Shown here: in pieces, positions 32,788 to 41,890 of the stretch
How positions within the stretch are numbered: the stretch's first letter is position 1
How the letters are laid out: the number at the start of each line of letters is the position of its first letter
Assembly: GCF_005938745.2 (NCBI RefSeq)
Contig: NZ_VCBX02000002.1
Location: 372,001 to 436,000, forward strand
Reading direction: 5' to 3'
DNA: 64,000 nt
Source: Rhodococcus sp. KBS0724
GTDB lineage: Bacteria; Actinomycetota; Actinomycetes; Mycobacteriales; Mycobacteriaceae
Made by a program: the position numbers and the translations under genes
Notes under the pieces: model-generated
Database searches by the model: none
What the model saw: only the letters and a program-made list of their open reading frames with translations
Told to the model about the DNA's origin: nothing

Positions 32788-33831
32788 ATGGGCGCTATCC
32801 AGGGTTCGACCGGAAGTGTCGGTACGCTCCTGCCCCCGACCTTCCCACGCGACGCCGCGAGTTCGTCTATTCGGGTACCCCCGATGCTGACTTTCCTTGT
32901 GAAGCGGCTGTTTCGCGGTGTGCTCGTTCTCTTCACTCTGTCCATCCTGGCATTCAGTGTCGTGCATCTGATTCCAGGCAATCCCGCTGAGACTCTGGCG
33001 GGCCCCTACAGCGACGCCGAGACGCGGGCACAGATCACCAAAGATCTGGGGCTTGACGGATCGTTGATCTCACAGTACTTCCGATGGATCACCAACTTCC
33101 TCCATGGCGATTTCGGCAATTCGTTCATCAACGGTCTTCCTGTGAAAGACCTGATCTCAGCGAGGATCCCCAACACGCTGCAACTAGCTGTCGGCGCAAC
33201 TCTCGTTTCCGTACTGTGGGGCGTCACCTTCGGGCTCGTTGCAGCGATGAAGCGCGGCCGCCCGTTCGATTGGTTCACCCGCGGTGCAACATTTCTCGGA
33301 ATGGCCACACCGGTCTTCGCTTTCGGCGTCGCATTGGTGTTGTTCGCTTCGATCCTGTTTCCGGCATGGCCGACACTCGGCTTTGTGCCCTTCAACGAAA
33401 ATCCGTCCCAGAATCTCGCAAGTCTGGTGCTGCCTTCGTTGGCGATCGGACTTCCGCTTGGTTCTACTATCTGCAGGTTCATGCGGACGTCGATGCTAGA
33501 TGTCTACGAACATGACTTCATGCGAACGGCTTTGGCTACGGGAAGCACCCGATGGCAGGCAACGATTCGACACGGAGCACGAAATGCTGCGGCGCCCGTT
33601 GTGACGATTGCCGGGCTTCAGATGGCCGGAATTATCGGAGAGTCCATCCTCGTGGAGAATGTGTTCGCGATTCCAGGAATCGGCCAATTGACCATCACCG
33701 CGATCACGCAGCATGACTACGCAGTGACGCAAGCCTGCATTCTTCTGCTCGGCCTCGTATATGTCGTCATGAACTTGATCGTCGACATTCTCTACCCGTT
33801 GATTGATCCGAAGGTTGGAGCGAGCAAATGA
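32788..33831 (+). CDS. ABC transporter permease, DppB/OppB type
   Basis: The 347-residue membrane protein begins near residue 35 with the family hallmark FLVKRLFRGVLVLFTLSILAFSVVHLIPGNPAETLAG, followed by five more helices and the BPD motif GSTRWQATIRHGARNAAAPVVTIAGLQMAGIIGESILVENVFAIPGIGQL. ATG at 32788 is supported by AAAGGGG; a start 32 codons later (MLTFLVKR) would match the family length better. It forms the membrane channel with the next gene product. First gene of the rightward block, four-base overlap with the next. Confidence 0.88.
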   Translation: MGAIQGSTGSVGTLLPPTFPRDAASSSIRVPPMLTFLVKRLFRGVLVLFTLSILAFSVVHLIPGNPAETLAGPYSDAETRAQITKDLGLDGSLISQYFRWITNFLHGDFGNSFINGLPVKDLISARIPNTLQLAVGATLVSVLWGVTFGLVAAMKRGRPFDWFTRGATFLGMATPVFAFGVALVLFASILFPAWPTLGFVPFNENPSQNLASLVLPSLAIGLPLGSTICRFMRTSMLDVYEHDFMRTALATGSTRWQATIRHGARNAAAPVVTIAGLQMAGIIGESILVENVFAIPGIGQLTITAITQHDYAVTQACILLLGLVYVVMNLIVDILYPLIDPKVGASK

Positions 33832-34727
33832 CATTGATGAAGAATGGCGTTACGCAGCAGAAGGATTTGCTCACCACACGTGGATCGAAGCGAAATACAA
33901 CCAGGCTTAGTCGACTCTGGTCGATCATACGAGCTCGACCAGGGCTCAGCATCGGTGTGTTCCTCCTGCTCCTCATGCTCTTGATGTCCGTCCTGGTTGG
34001 AGTACTCCGCCCCTACACTGCAACGGAGGTCAGCGGGATACCATTTCTCGCACCTAATGCAGAGCATTGGCTCGGAACCGACGAACTCGGCCGAGACTAC
34101 TTTGTTCGAGTGTGTGTAGCAGCACGCACTTCATTGTCGATATCCGTCGTCGCAGCCCTGTTGTCCATGCTCGTCGGCTCCACCATCGGCTTGGCTGCGG
34201 GCTTGAAGGGCGGGTTCCTCGATTCGGTGCTGATGGGTGCCGTCGATCTGTTGGTCTCGCTGCCCTCGATAGTGGTGGCGTTGGGTGCGGTTGCCGTATT
34301 TTCCCCTTCGACAACAACTTTGATCATCGTCCTGTCTATTGTCTCGGTTCCGCACTTTGCCCGCGTGATTCGGGCGCGGTGTATGGAGCTTCGTGAACGT
34401 GAGTTCGTGATGTCAGCACGGGTCTCGGGCGTATCGACGGTTCGAATTGCAATTCGCCACTTGATCCCGAATGTATTGACAGTGACCATGGTTCAGCTGT
34501 CGAACACAGCTGCCATCGTGATACTCATGGAGTCTGGCCTCAGTTACTTGGGACTGGGTGTGCAACCACCCACGCCGAGTTGGGGAAAGATGATCGCCGA
34601 ATCTCAGAGCTATATGGTGGAGTCTCCCTGGCTGCCACTGGTTCCGTTCATTGCGCTACTGATCACCTCCTCTGCGTGGGGGCTCATCGGTGAGGGATTT
34701 GCCGCCAAGAAGCACGCCGCAGTGTGA
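33828..34727 (+). CDS. ABC transporter permease, DppC/OppC type
   Basis: The 299-residue partner permease has a first helix GLSIGVFLLLLMLLMSVLVGVL, the family signature HWLGTDELGRDYFVRVCVAARTSLSIS, and the BPD motif ARVSGVSTVRIAIRHLIPNVLTVTMVQLSNTAAIVILMESGLSYLGLGVQPPTPSWGKMI, all in the usual DppC order. It overlaps the DppB-type gene by four bases and is followed after 79 bp by the binding-protein gene. Confidence 0.88.
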   Translation: MTLMKNGVTQQKDLLTTRGSKRNTTRLSRLWSIIRARPGLSIGVFLLLLMLLMSVLVGVLRPYTATEVSGIPFLAPNAEHWLGTDELGRDYFVRVCVAARTSLSISVVAALLSMLVGSTIGLAAGLKGGFLDSVLMGAVDLLVSLPSIVVALGAVAVFSPSTTTLIIVLSIVSVPHFARVIRARCMELREREFVMSARVSGVSTVRIAIRHLIPNVLTVTMVQLSNTAAIVILMESGLSYLGLGVQPPTPSWGKMIAESQSYMVESPWLPLVPFIALLITSSAWGLIGEGFAAKKHAAV

Positions 34728-34806
34728 TCCCACTTTGCCCTGGTCACTGACTTGCGACCGTCCATGTGTGAAGGCCGTCAGATGCCTTCTCGAAGAAAGG
34801 CTTTCC

Positions 34807-36390
34807 ATGAAACGATCGAGCTGGCACTTGAAGCCGGCGATAGTGGCTTCCGCAGCAGTTCTGGCGCTGGTTTTGGCCGCTTGCTCCGGCGGTACCCCCT
34901 CCGTATCCAACTCCGGAGAGAATGCGGGTCCTCCCAAGCGTGGCGGGACGTTGCTTGTGGGTGAAGATACACAGCCTGCAAGTGGGTTGGATCCGATGAT
35001 GGCGCAGGCCCTCGACTCTAAGCGCATGGTTTCCCAGTTCTACGAGGGATTGCTGTCCATGAACAGTGATTTCACCGAGGTACAGCCGGGTCTCGCGACC
35101 GAGTGGAAGCAGACTTCGGAGACAATCTACGAGTTCACACTCCGAAATGGAGCCAAATTTCACGATGGTGAGCTGGTCAAGCCTTCCGACGTGGTCTTCA
35201 GTTTGAATCGAGTGTCCGACCTTGCGCAGAACTCGCCCTATAAGAGGCTGTACAGCCTGAAATCGGTGACCGAAACGGGTCCGGAGACTGTGCAGATCGA
35301 ACTGGCGAAACCTCAGGCGTCCTTGCTCAGCCTTCTGGCGCAGCCGTGGAGCGGTGGAATCGTCAGTGAGGCGTGGGTTACCAGTCATACAGCCGATCAG
35401 ATGAAGACGATGGAGAATGGGACAGGACCGTTTGTATTGTCCGAGTTCCAGGAAGGCGCAGTGATCAAAACTGTGCGCTTCGAAGACTACTGGGATGAGC
35501 AGAAGCCGTATCTCGATGGCGTGGATTACCGATTGATTCCGGCTGAGGCGACTCGTGTCCAGGCATTGAGCTCAGGTTCCATCGACATGATGGAAGTACG
35601 CTCACCGGTGAATGCGGAAAGCCTGCGAAAAAAGGGCGTCACTGTCGGTCCGGAATACAACATCGGTGCGTACTGGCTCGGTATGGATACTTTGTCCGGC
35701 CCCCTATCGGACCCCAAAGTTCGGCAAGCAGTCAACCTTGGTATCGATCGTGATCAGTTGATTCAGGTGGCCGCGCAGGGCGTCGGAACTCTCAGCTACG
35801 CGATTGCTCCCGCCGACCCGTTCGGAACAGATCCGGGACAGGATGCACCCTTTTACAAGTACGATCCCGAAGCCGCAAAGAAGCTGCTCGCAGATGCAGG
35901 CAAGACAAGCGTATCGCTGAAGATGGTTGTTCGCTCGGACAACCCCAAGTCTGTGTCGACGGCCGAGTTGATCAAGCAACAGCTCAGCGGAATCGGCGTA
36001 GATCTCGAAATTCGAACAGTTCCGTTCAGCCAGATCGTCAGCAGCATCGGCAACGGAAATTGGGATGCGGACATGCTTCAGCTCAACAGTGCTCTGAATG
36101 CAGATCCTAGCCAGTATTTAGACCTGTGGTTCGCCAAGGGTGCAGCAGGGACGAAGGTCAACGATCCGGTTCTGTGGCAGATGATGGAAGACGCGGCACA
36201 GGTAACTACAGGCAACGAAGACCGCAAGAAGATGTACGACGACATCAGCGTCTACATCGCTGAAAACTCCTACATGTTGGTACCCTACGCAGCTCCGATC
36301 TTCGTCGACTCCTGGTCCTCGAAGGTGAAGGGATTTGATGCTGACCTGTCCGGAACGCGTCTCTTCCTGAAGGATGCGTGGATCAATTGA
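34807..36390 (+). CDS. ABC transporter peptide-binding-type lipoprotein (SBP family 5)
   Basis: A lipoprotein signal (ASAAVLALVLAACS, lipobox LAAC) is followed by a full-length family 5 binding protein of 527 residues: PKRGGTLLVGEDTQPASGLDPMMAQALDSKRMVSQFYEGLL, FTLRNGAKFHDGELVKPSDVVFSLNRV, DPKVRQAVNLGIDRDQLIQVAAQG and the C-terminal lobe NPKSVSTAELIKQQLSGIGVDLEIRTVPF. Such proteins carry di- or oligopeptides, nickel chelates, or opine- and amide-like compounds. The internal ATG preceded by AAGAAAGG is used. It determines substrate choice of the importer; in this context an N-acyl amino acid or small peptide is the likely cargo. Confidence 0.9.
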   Translation: MKRSSWHLKPAIVASAAVLALVLAACSGGTPSVSNSGENAGPPKRGGTLLVGEDTQPASGLDPMMAQALDSKRMVSQFYEGLLSMNSDFTEVQPGLATEWKQTSETIYEFTLRNGAKFHDGELVKPSDVVFSLNRVSDLAQNSPYKRLYSLKSVTETGPETVQIELAKPQASLLSLLAQPWSGGIVSEAWVTSHTADQMKTMENGTGPFVLSEFQEGAVIKTVRFEDYWDEQKPYLDGVDYRLIPAEATRVQALSSGSIDMMEVRSPVNAESLRKKGVTVGPEYNIGAYWLGMDTLSGPLSDPKVRQAVNLGIDRDQLIQVAAQGVGTLSYAIAPADPFGTDPGQDAPFYKYDPEAAKKLLADAGKTSVSLKMVVRSDNPKSVSTAELIKQQLSGIGVDLEIRTVPFSQIVSSIGNGNWDADMLQLNSALNADPSQYLDLWFAKGAAGTKVNDPVLWQMMEDAAQVTTGNEDRKKMYDDISVYIAENSYMLVPYAAPIFVDSWSSKVKGFDADLSGTRLFLKDAWIN

Positions 36391-38108
36391 CCGAGATCGA
36401 AGTGCGGTCCAGAAGTGTTGATGTGCAGCCATCGTCAGCTGATCCAGTTGTTCAGATCAAGGGCCTGTCGATTGCTTACGGAACCAACCAGGCAAGTGTG
36501 AGAGGCGTTGATCTGGTTGTACGGCCGGGAGAAATTGTCGGCTTGATCGGTGAGAGTGGGAGTGGAAAGAGCTCTGTGGCCATGGCGTGTCTTGGTCTCC
36601 TCGACCAATCTGCGGTCGTCAAAGCTGAGAGATTTTCGGTGTGCGGCACCGATATCGTGGCTGCTGGACCGAAAGATCTTGTTGCGCTTCGTGGCAACCA
36701 TGCGGCAATGGTGTTTCAAGACGCAATGGGGGCGCTGGACCCGTGCATGCGAGTCGGCGCGCAGGTGGCGGAGGTTGTTCGGCGACACCGAGGGATCGGG
36801 AAGTCGGAATCGAAAGCCGCTGTACTGGAGCTTCTCGAAAGAGTGGGGATCCCAAATCCGGAATTGCGGGCCAAGCAGTACCCCCACCAACTGTCCGGTG
36901 GGCTGCGTCAGCGTGCCGCTGTGGCACTAGCCCTCGCCGGCGATCCGGTCCTCCTGCTGGCCGACGAGCCGACTACTGCTCTCGATGTGACTGTGCAGGC
37001 CGGAATTCTTGAGCTATTCCTCTCTGTGCGTGATGAATTCGGTGTTGCCATCCTGTTGATCTCGCATGATATCGGCGTAATCGCGCAGACAGCAGATCGA
37101 GTCGCCGTGATGCTGAATGGCGAGATAGTCGAACAAGGCTCGGTGACCGATGTGCTGTTGGAACCGAGAACGGAATATACGCAAGCACTTCTGCGTGCCG
37201 TACCGACCATCGAAAAGGTTCAGTCCACGACAGGCGAAGCTGCGTCGCGCGGGACGACAGCCGATTCGGGACGCATAATATTCTCTGCCAAGAATATTCG
37301 ACGAACCTACCGATCAGGCAAGGGTGTCGTTCACGCGTTGAAGGACATCACATTGGATGTCCATGCCGGAGAGGTCCTCGGTATCGTAGGTGAATCCGGT
37401 TCGGGAAAAAGCACTCTCGCCAAGCTGTTGATACAGCTGGAGAAGCCGAGCGCGGGATACTTGTCCTTTGAGGGTGCGGAATATGCCAGCATGTCGAGGC
37501 GGGAAATGGGCAAGTTCCGTCGAGCTGTGCAGATGGTGTTTCAGCATCCGGCCGGCTCTCTCAACCCTCGATTGAAAGTGAAAGACTCGGTTCGCGAACC
37601 GCTTCAGGCGGCGGGTGGAGGTTCGTCAGATTCTGAGCGAGTGAAGACAGTTCTCGAAGAAGTTGGACTCCCTCAGGACAGCGGGGATCGGTTGCCCTAT
37701 CAGTTCTCCGGAGGCCAGAAGCAGCGGATCGCGATTGCGAGAGCGATCGCGGGTGCGCCGGAAGTTGTTCTCCTGGACGAGCCGACGTCCGCGCTGGATG
37801 TCACGGTGCAGGCGCAAGTGCTCGAACTCCTGGCGCGAATTCAACGCGATCGCGGCCTTACTTATGTCCTGATTTCGCACAATCTCGCAGTCGTTCGCGC
37901 AATCTGCGATCGTGTCGTCGTCATGCGTTCTGGAGAAATCGTGGAACTAGGAACTGCCGAGGAGGTATTCGACTCGCCCTCCCACGAGTACACGAAGGCG
38001 CTGATTGCTGCGATCCCCTCGACTGATCCGAGGCACCGAACGCTCGCATCAGTGGCGGACTTTGCACCGCCCGCCCCGGAAACTTCGGGTGCAGTAGCGG
38101 GTCTGTGA
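36378..38108 (+). CDS. Fused ABC ATPases, DppD-DppF type
   Basis: Two complete ATP-binding domains are fused in 576 residues. The first has IGESGSGKSS, LSGGLRQRAAVALALA and LLLADEPTTALDVT; the second has VGESGSGKST, FSGGQKQRIAIARAI and VVLLDEPTSALDVT. Each ends with the oligopeptide-transporter C-terminal pattern (EHGV... DVLLEPRTEYTQALLRAVP; EVFDSPSHEYTKALIAAIP). The start overlaps the binding-protein gene: GTG at 36378 or TTG at 36387 are both possible. It powers the importer encoded just upstream. The DppD-F fusion is common in actinobacteria. Confidence 0.9.
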   Translation: MDQLTEIEVRSRSVDVQPSSADPVVQIKGLSIAYGTNQASVRGVDLVVRPGEIVGLIGESGSGKSSVAMACLGLLDQSAVVKAERFSVCGTDIVAAGPKDLVALRGNHAAMVFQDAMGALDPCMRVGAQVAEVVRRHRGIGKSESKAAVLELLERVGIPNPELRAKQYPHQLSGGLRQRAAVALALAGDPVLLLADEPTTALDVTVQAGILELFLSVRDEFGVAILLISHDIGVIAQTADRVAVMLNGEIVEQGSVTDVLLEPRTEYTQALLRAVPTIEKVQSTTGEAASRGTTADSGRIIFSAKNIRRTYRSGKGVVHALKDITLDVHAGEVLGIVGESGSGKSTLAKLLIQLEKPSAGYLSFEGAEYASMSRREMGKFRRAVQMVFQHPAGSLNPRLKVKDSVREPLQAAGGGSSDSERVKTVLEEVGLPQDSGDRLPYQFSGGQKQRIAIARAIAGAPEVVLLDEPTSALDVTVQAQVLELLARIQRDRGLTYVLISHNLAVVRAICDRVVVMRSGEIVELGTAEEVFDSPSHEYTKALIAAIPSTDPRHRTLASVADFAPPAPETSGAVAGL

Positions 38109-38111
38109 GAA

Positions 38112-38145
38112 CTGCAGGGGCGTCGGATTGCCTGCGCCCCTGCAG
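38112..38145 (+). terminator. Hairpin between the importer ATPase and amidase genes
   Basis: A perfect 11-bp stem (CTGCAGGGGCG with CGCCCCTGCAG) encloses a 12-base loop immediately after the ATPase stop. The following bases (AGTTCG) are not T-rich, so it may only attenuate, reducing amidase expression relative to the transporter, or stabilise the upstream mRNA. Confidence 0.6.
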
Positions 38146-38192
38146 AGTTCGTGCCCGGAGATTCTGTGATCGCTTGCATGTCGATATAGGGA

Positions 38193-39641
38193 GTGGTAAT
38201 CATCGATACACAATGGCTGGATGCAACGGCTCAGGCGGAATTGGTTCGTTCGGGAGAGGTATCCTCTCGGGAGTTGATCGAGGACGCCATCGAACGGATA
38301 GAGCGACTTGATCCGGAACTGAATGCGCTCAACCATACTCGATTCGATTCGGCTCGAATTGAAGCGAATGGCGTAAACTCAGATGCGCAATTTGCCGGGG
38401 TCCCGACCCTGATCAAAGGGCTGACCGCAACGGCAGGTGATCCCCACGATCGCGGTACGGCGATCTTGAAAGAACTTGGGGTGACATCGTCGTCGGATGC
38501 CCTGATCGCCAAGAGGTTTCGTGATGCCGGGTTTATAGTCGTTGGACGGTCCGCGGCGCCGGAACTGGGTTTGGTTTCCACCACGGAGAGCAAAGCGCAC
38601 GGTATCACGAGAAACCCGTGGCGACTGGATCTGACCTCTGGAGGCTCGTCGGGTGGGGCGTCGAGTGCGGTGGCCTCAGGAATGGTTCCAGCTGCTCATG
38701 GAGGTGACGGAGGTGGATCCCTGCGCATGCCGGCTGCGTTCTGTCACTTGGTAGGCCTGAAGCCGAGCCATGGATTGATCAGCGCCGGCCCTGGAACGCC
38801 CGACAGATGGGGACACAGCGTCCCCGGCGTTCTTACACGTACGGTCCGCGATACAGCAGGAATCGTTGATGCAGTCTCTGGCGGTGAACCTGGCGATCGA
38901 GGACGGCCGGTCTTGCCGGCAGGCGAGCTGATGGGCGCTCTACATCGTGATCCAGGACGTCTCCGGATCGGATTCGTGACAGCACCACCGGATCAGATAG
39001 ATGCGGTCGATCCGGCTGTGCGTACCGCTGTTGTCGATGCTGCGAGACTTTTGGAGAATTTGGGGCACGATGTGGTCGAAGCGCACCCGGATCCCCTGTT
39101 CGACCCGCATAACCTGAGAGCATTCTTCGACTCGCTCAGTGTGACGGTGGTGCAGGCCGTTGATGCGATTGGCGCCCAGGTGGGGCGTCAGGTGGAATAC
39201 GACGAACTCGACGAGGTCACGAGATTCTGGGAGTCACGCGGCCGTGCAATGTCCGGATTGGATCTTGCCGATTCGCTGACGTGGATAGGTGGATTGCGTG
39301 CGCGCATGGGGCAGTGGTGGGCGAGCGGTTACGATCTGTTGTTGTGTCCAGTCTTTCCGACACCGCCGCCGACATTGAGTTGGCCATGGACGGAACCTGG
39401 AGGAATTCAGAAGTCGGTCGATGTTCTGACGTTCACCGCACCGTTCAATTCGACCGGCCAACCTGCAATCTCGATTCCGTTCGGGTTCACGGAAGACGAT
39501 GCTCCCTTGGCTATTCAGCTCGTTGCAGGGTATGCCCGTGACGATCTCTTGATTTCCGTGGCGGCACAGCTCGAAATGGAGCGGCCTTGGGCTGGAGCTG
39601 TCCCCAAAATGGCTGTTCCAGCCGAGCCTCACATACGGTGA
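38193..39641 (+). CDS. Amidase-signature family hydrolase
   Basis: The 482-residue protein carries the Ser-cisSer-Lys triad of the amidase signature family: Lys in PTLIKGLTATAGDP, cis-Ser in LTSGGSSGGASSAVASGMVPAAHG and nucleophile Ser in GDGGGSLRMPAAFCHLVGLKPS. The Lys context is KG rather than the common KD. The C-terminal region (FTAPFNSTGQPAISIPFGF) is standard. Members hydrolyse aryl or aliphatic amides, including nitrile-pathway amides and acylated amino-acid amides. It starts at a GTG about 85 bp after the importer ATPase, likely co-transcribed, so it is a candidate first intracellular step after import. Confidence 0.88.
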   Translation: MVIIDTQWLDATAQAELVRSGEVSSRELIEDAIERIERLDPELNALNHTRFDSARIEANGVNSDAQFAGVPTLIKGLTATAGDPHDRGTAILKELGVTSSSDALIAKRFRDAGFIVVGRSAAPELGLVSTTESKAHGITRNPWRLDLTSGGSSGGASSAVASGMVPAAHGGDGGGSLRMPAAFCHLVGLKPSHGLISAGPGTPDRWGHSVPGVLTRTVRDTAGIVDAVSGGEPGDRGRPVLPAGELMGALHRDPGRLRIGFVTAPPDQIDAVDPAVRTAVVDAARLLENLGHDVVEAHPDPLFDPHNLRAFFDSLSVTVVQAVDAIGAQVGRQVEYDELDEVTRFWESRGRAMSGLDLADSLTWIGGLRARMGQWWASGYDLLLCPVFPTPPPTLSWPWTEPGGIQKSVDVLTFTAPFNSTGQPAISIPFGFTEDDAPLAIQLVAGYARDDLLISVAAQLEMERPWAGAVPKMAVPAEPHIR

Positions 39642-40055
39642 AGGATCAGCAGTAGATGGCAAGCGGACCACCCTCCGGAAGGTGTGCGGGTGATCAATTC
39701 GCGCAAGCGAATGCCCATCCTCATCGAGGAAGTTGAGGCATTCTGTGTCGTCTGGAGAAAGGTCTGCCGACGCAAAACTTGAGAATGCGAAGTGCTGGTA
39801 GGCAGACATCGAGCCGACACGAAGTACTTTCCCGCCTGGCTCGCAGCGAAGGCGATCCTGTGGCCTCTCGCGGTCACGGCGTGACCGCGAGAGGCCAAAC
39901 ACGAGTGGAAGGTCAATGCAGTGAGCGGATACGACTCAGAAAGGCGACGTCCACAGTGCGGCGACAAACCACTACGCTGGCCCGAGCCGTGGCCGCGGTG
40001 ACTACCCCCGCCCTCGGATGGACAACAGTTCCGCGAGATCCGTCAACTTCGAATC
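39642..40055. other. Boundary between the catabolic island and the conjugation module
   Basis: About 400 bases with the strong hairpin at 39862-39896 and no supported gene. Several open frames on both strands arise from the GC-rich palindrome and have no start signals. Confidence 0.4.
39862..39896. terminator. Perfect 16-bp hairpin downstream of the amidase gene
   Basis: GGCCTCTCGCGGTCAC and its exact complement flank GGC. It lies 220 bp after the amidase and on the other side about 160 bp after the end of the leftward conjugation operon. It has no T-run, yet an uninterrupted 16-bp stem at a convergent junction is most simply a two-way terminator or a protein-binding site. Confidence 0.65.
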
Positions 40056-40514
40056 TCACTGTCCCGGAACACACCCGGTATCACGTGCGTGACCTGTGAG
40101 ATTGGCAGACCAATTGCTTACCGGGATCCGATCGGAAGTGTGTGTTGAACTCATGGAGCCAACGAGTCCCGTGTAATCCTGGGATCCACCCGAGTGCGAC
40201 CCTCGAACGATGTCGTCTCCTTGGACGCCCATACTATCCATGATCGTCGATGGGGTAACCCATACTGGTGCATCCCGATAGCTGTCTCTTGATCGGAACA
40301 CGTTGAGGTGAGCTTCGCGTAGCGGTGGTTCGGTATCCGATCCAGAACCGGCATCGAACGGTGCGCTGCGTCGGACGTGGCCGCTTCGCGTCCCGCCTAG
40401 TAGAAGTGGCGTCGCATCTCGCAAATCTTCGCCAGATCTCGACACCGTATTGACTGCGAAGCCGTAAACAGCTGACTCCACACCATAATCTGAGGCCGTC
40501 GTATGTGCGGTCAC
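40056..40514 (-). CDS. Hypothetical protein at the end of the conjugation operon (152 aa)
   Basis: A frame starting at GTG, 16 bp after the upstream lipoprotein gene, reads MTAHTTASDYGVESAVYGFAV, then a polar, Ser/Arg/Asp-rich protein with no signal peptide, cysteine motif or membrane segment. Codon use is natural and AGAGGA lies about 13 bases before the start, but no family is recognisable, so it could be a remnant. Its upstream extension into the neighbour is the wrong-frame reading of that gene and was removed. Confidence 0.4.
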   Translation of the reverse strand: MTAHTTASDYGVESAVYGFAVNTVSRSGEDLRDATPLLLGGTRSGHVRRSAPFDAGSGSDTEPPLREAHLNVFRSRDSYRDAPVWVTPSTIMDSMGVQGDDIVRGSHSGGSQDYTGLVGSMSSTHTSDRIPVSNWSANLTGHARDTGCVPGQ

Positions 40515-40530
40515 GCAGACGATATATCCT

Positions 40531-41148
40531 CTATTGCACCTGCCGCAGCGCGGCTTTGGCTGTTTGTAGGCTTGCGGTGTACTCAGTGGATATGGTGCTT
40601 CTGTTTGTACTTGCGCGTGAGAACACTCGGCTGCTGGGGTCGTATCCGCGCGGATCGGCGAATTGGACGGCGACCGCGAAGTTGACCGGATCGTTGCGGG
40701 TTTCCGGTGGCACTGTCGCCGCGATATCCATGAAGTGGTGCACGGCCGCTTCCGTTGCCTGGGTGCTTTCTGCACCGCCGGCGTAGTTGGATGGCCAACC
40801 GAATACATCGACGGATGTCTGTCTCCCGGGTCTGCCGCCGCGATTGCCGGCGTACCAGCCGCTCTCGGCTTCTGCGGCGGTGAGTGCGCCGAGCACTGTT
40901 GTTTCGTCGCCATCTCGTGCCGTGACGATTCTGACGATCGATTCGACGGTGTTGTAGCGTCGAATGTCGACTGGGTCGTCGACGTCGATTGCCGGCACCT
41001 GAGTTGCGGCAGAGGTAGTTTCGGCCCGCGGGCTGATATCGGTACCGGCATTGTTGTCGCCGCATGCGGTTAGGCCGGCGACGAGTGCGGCGGCCGCTGC
41101 AAAGTTTCCGATCATGCGGGCTGTGGGGGTCTGAGCGGTGCGCTTCAT
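40531..41148 (-). CDS. Lipoprotein with a lytic-transglycosylase-like fold
   Basis: The lipobox LTAC follows a hydrophobic signal (MIGNFAAAAALVAGLTAC). The mature 170 residues contain ETTVLGALTAAEAESGWYAGNR...FGWPSNY...VHHFMDIAATVPPETRNDPVNFAVAVQFADPRGYDPS, parallel to the actinobacterial lysozyme-like pattern in which AxxAxxESG carries the catalytic Glu and AxAVQ...P..Y ends the fold. An activity on peptidoglycan is possible but unproved, because the Gln/Gly-rich substrate loop is altered. ATG with GAAGG upstream. It follows the VirB8-like gene by 151 bp in the same direction. Confidence 0.55.
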   Translation of the reverse strand: MKRTAQTPTARMIGNFAAAAALVAGLTACGDNNAGTDISPRAETTSAATQVPAIDVDDPVDIRRYNTVESIVRIVTARDGDETTVLGALTAAEAESGWYAGNRGGRPGRQTSVDVFGWPSNYAGGAESTQATEAAVHHFMDIAATVPPETRNDPVNFAVAVQFADPRGYDPSSRVFSRASTNRSTISTEYTASLQTAKAALRQVQ

Positions 41149-41299
41149 TTGATTACCTTCCGATGGTGAGATTCTGGTGTGGGCGACCGGTAGCTCTGAG
41201 ACACTTTGTGCCTGTGCGTTGTTCGCAGTGAAAGTCTTCCCGGAAATTCTCTTGATAGACGAGAACGCGCTGTTGGTGCTCTGGTCGAGGGTGTGCCGA

Positions 41300-41890
41300 T
41301 CAGTACCGGATGCTGCCGATGAGCCACTGTCCACCACCTTTGGTGAGGGTGATCCACACGGTGGTATCCGGTGTGACCGTGGTGGTCTCGTCGCCGACGA
41401 TTACCGTCTGGTGGATGCTGGCCGCGCGGTGAATGAGGGTGTCGGTATCAGGCGGGCAGCCCGAGCAACCGACGCTCACGTCGGCAACAATTTTCGCGTT
41501 GTCCGATGCCCACTGACTCCACTGAGCGCCGGGCCCGCGTTCAGTGTGGACGCCAGCGAGCAGCGAGGCGGCGAGCGGCTCGGTGAACCAGTTCCGTGCG
41601 CGCGCGTAGGCATCGGTGGGGCTGCGATCGGTTGCCGGATACCACGTGAAGGCGACGGATAGTGCTTGGCGGACAGTGTCTTCCGTTTCGTCGGTGTCCG
41701 GGTTCGAGGGGACATCGATGACTGCTGACGATGTCGCTGTGGTTGTCGTGACCGTGGGCGGCGTAGTAGAGGTGGGGGCGGGTGTAGCGGTGCCGGTGTC
41801 CTCGCTCTCGAAGTCGACGAATAGGAACACCAACCCTGCAATTATCGCTGCGGCTACGACGAGAAGGACGAGCTCGCGTTTGTTACTCAC
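41300..41890 (-). CDS. Single-pass membrane protein with an NTF2/VirB8-like extracytoplasmic domain
   Basis: The 196-residue protein has an N-terminal membrane helix (LVLLVVAAAIIAGLVFLFV), a Thr/Pro-rich linker and a compact C-terminal domain (TVRQALSVAFTWYPATDRSP...WFTEPLAASLL...DTTVWITLTKGGGQWLIGSIRY) typical of conjugation NTF2-like proteins of the VirB8 or TcpC group: bitopic assembly factors of the transfer channel. Two cysteines in SVGCSGCPPDTD are unusual for the fold. The GTG start overlaps the stop of the peptidoglycan hydrolase gene. Confidence 0.6.
   Translation of the reverse strand: MSNKRELVLLVVAAAIIAGLVFLFVDFESEDTGTATPAPTSTTPPTVTTTTATSSAVIDVPSNPDTDETEDTVRQALSVAFTWYPATDRSPTDAYARARNWFTEPLAASLLAGVHTERGPGAQWSQWASDNAKIVADVSVGCSGCPPDTDTLIHRAASIHQTVIVGDETTTVTPDTTVWITLTKGGGQWLIGSIRY

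Noticed and set aside
39779..40099. Plus-strand 106-codon frame at the island boundary
   Set aside because: Generated across the perfect hairpin; Arg/Thr-rich and without start signals.
40583..41065. Overlapping frame within the lipoprotein gene
   Set aside because: Almost entirely Arg/Gln/Ser; shadow of the transglycosylase-like lipoprotein.
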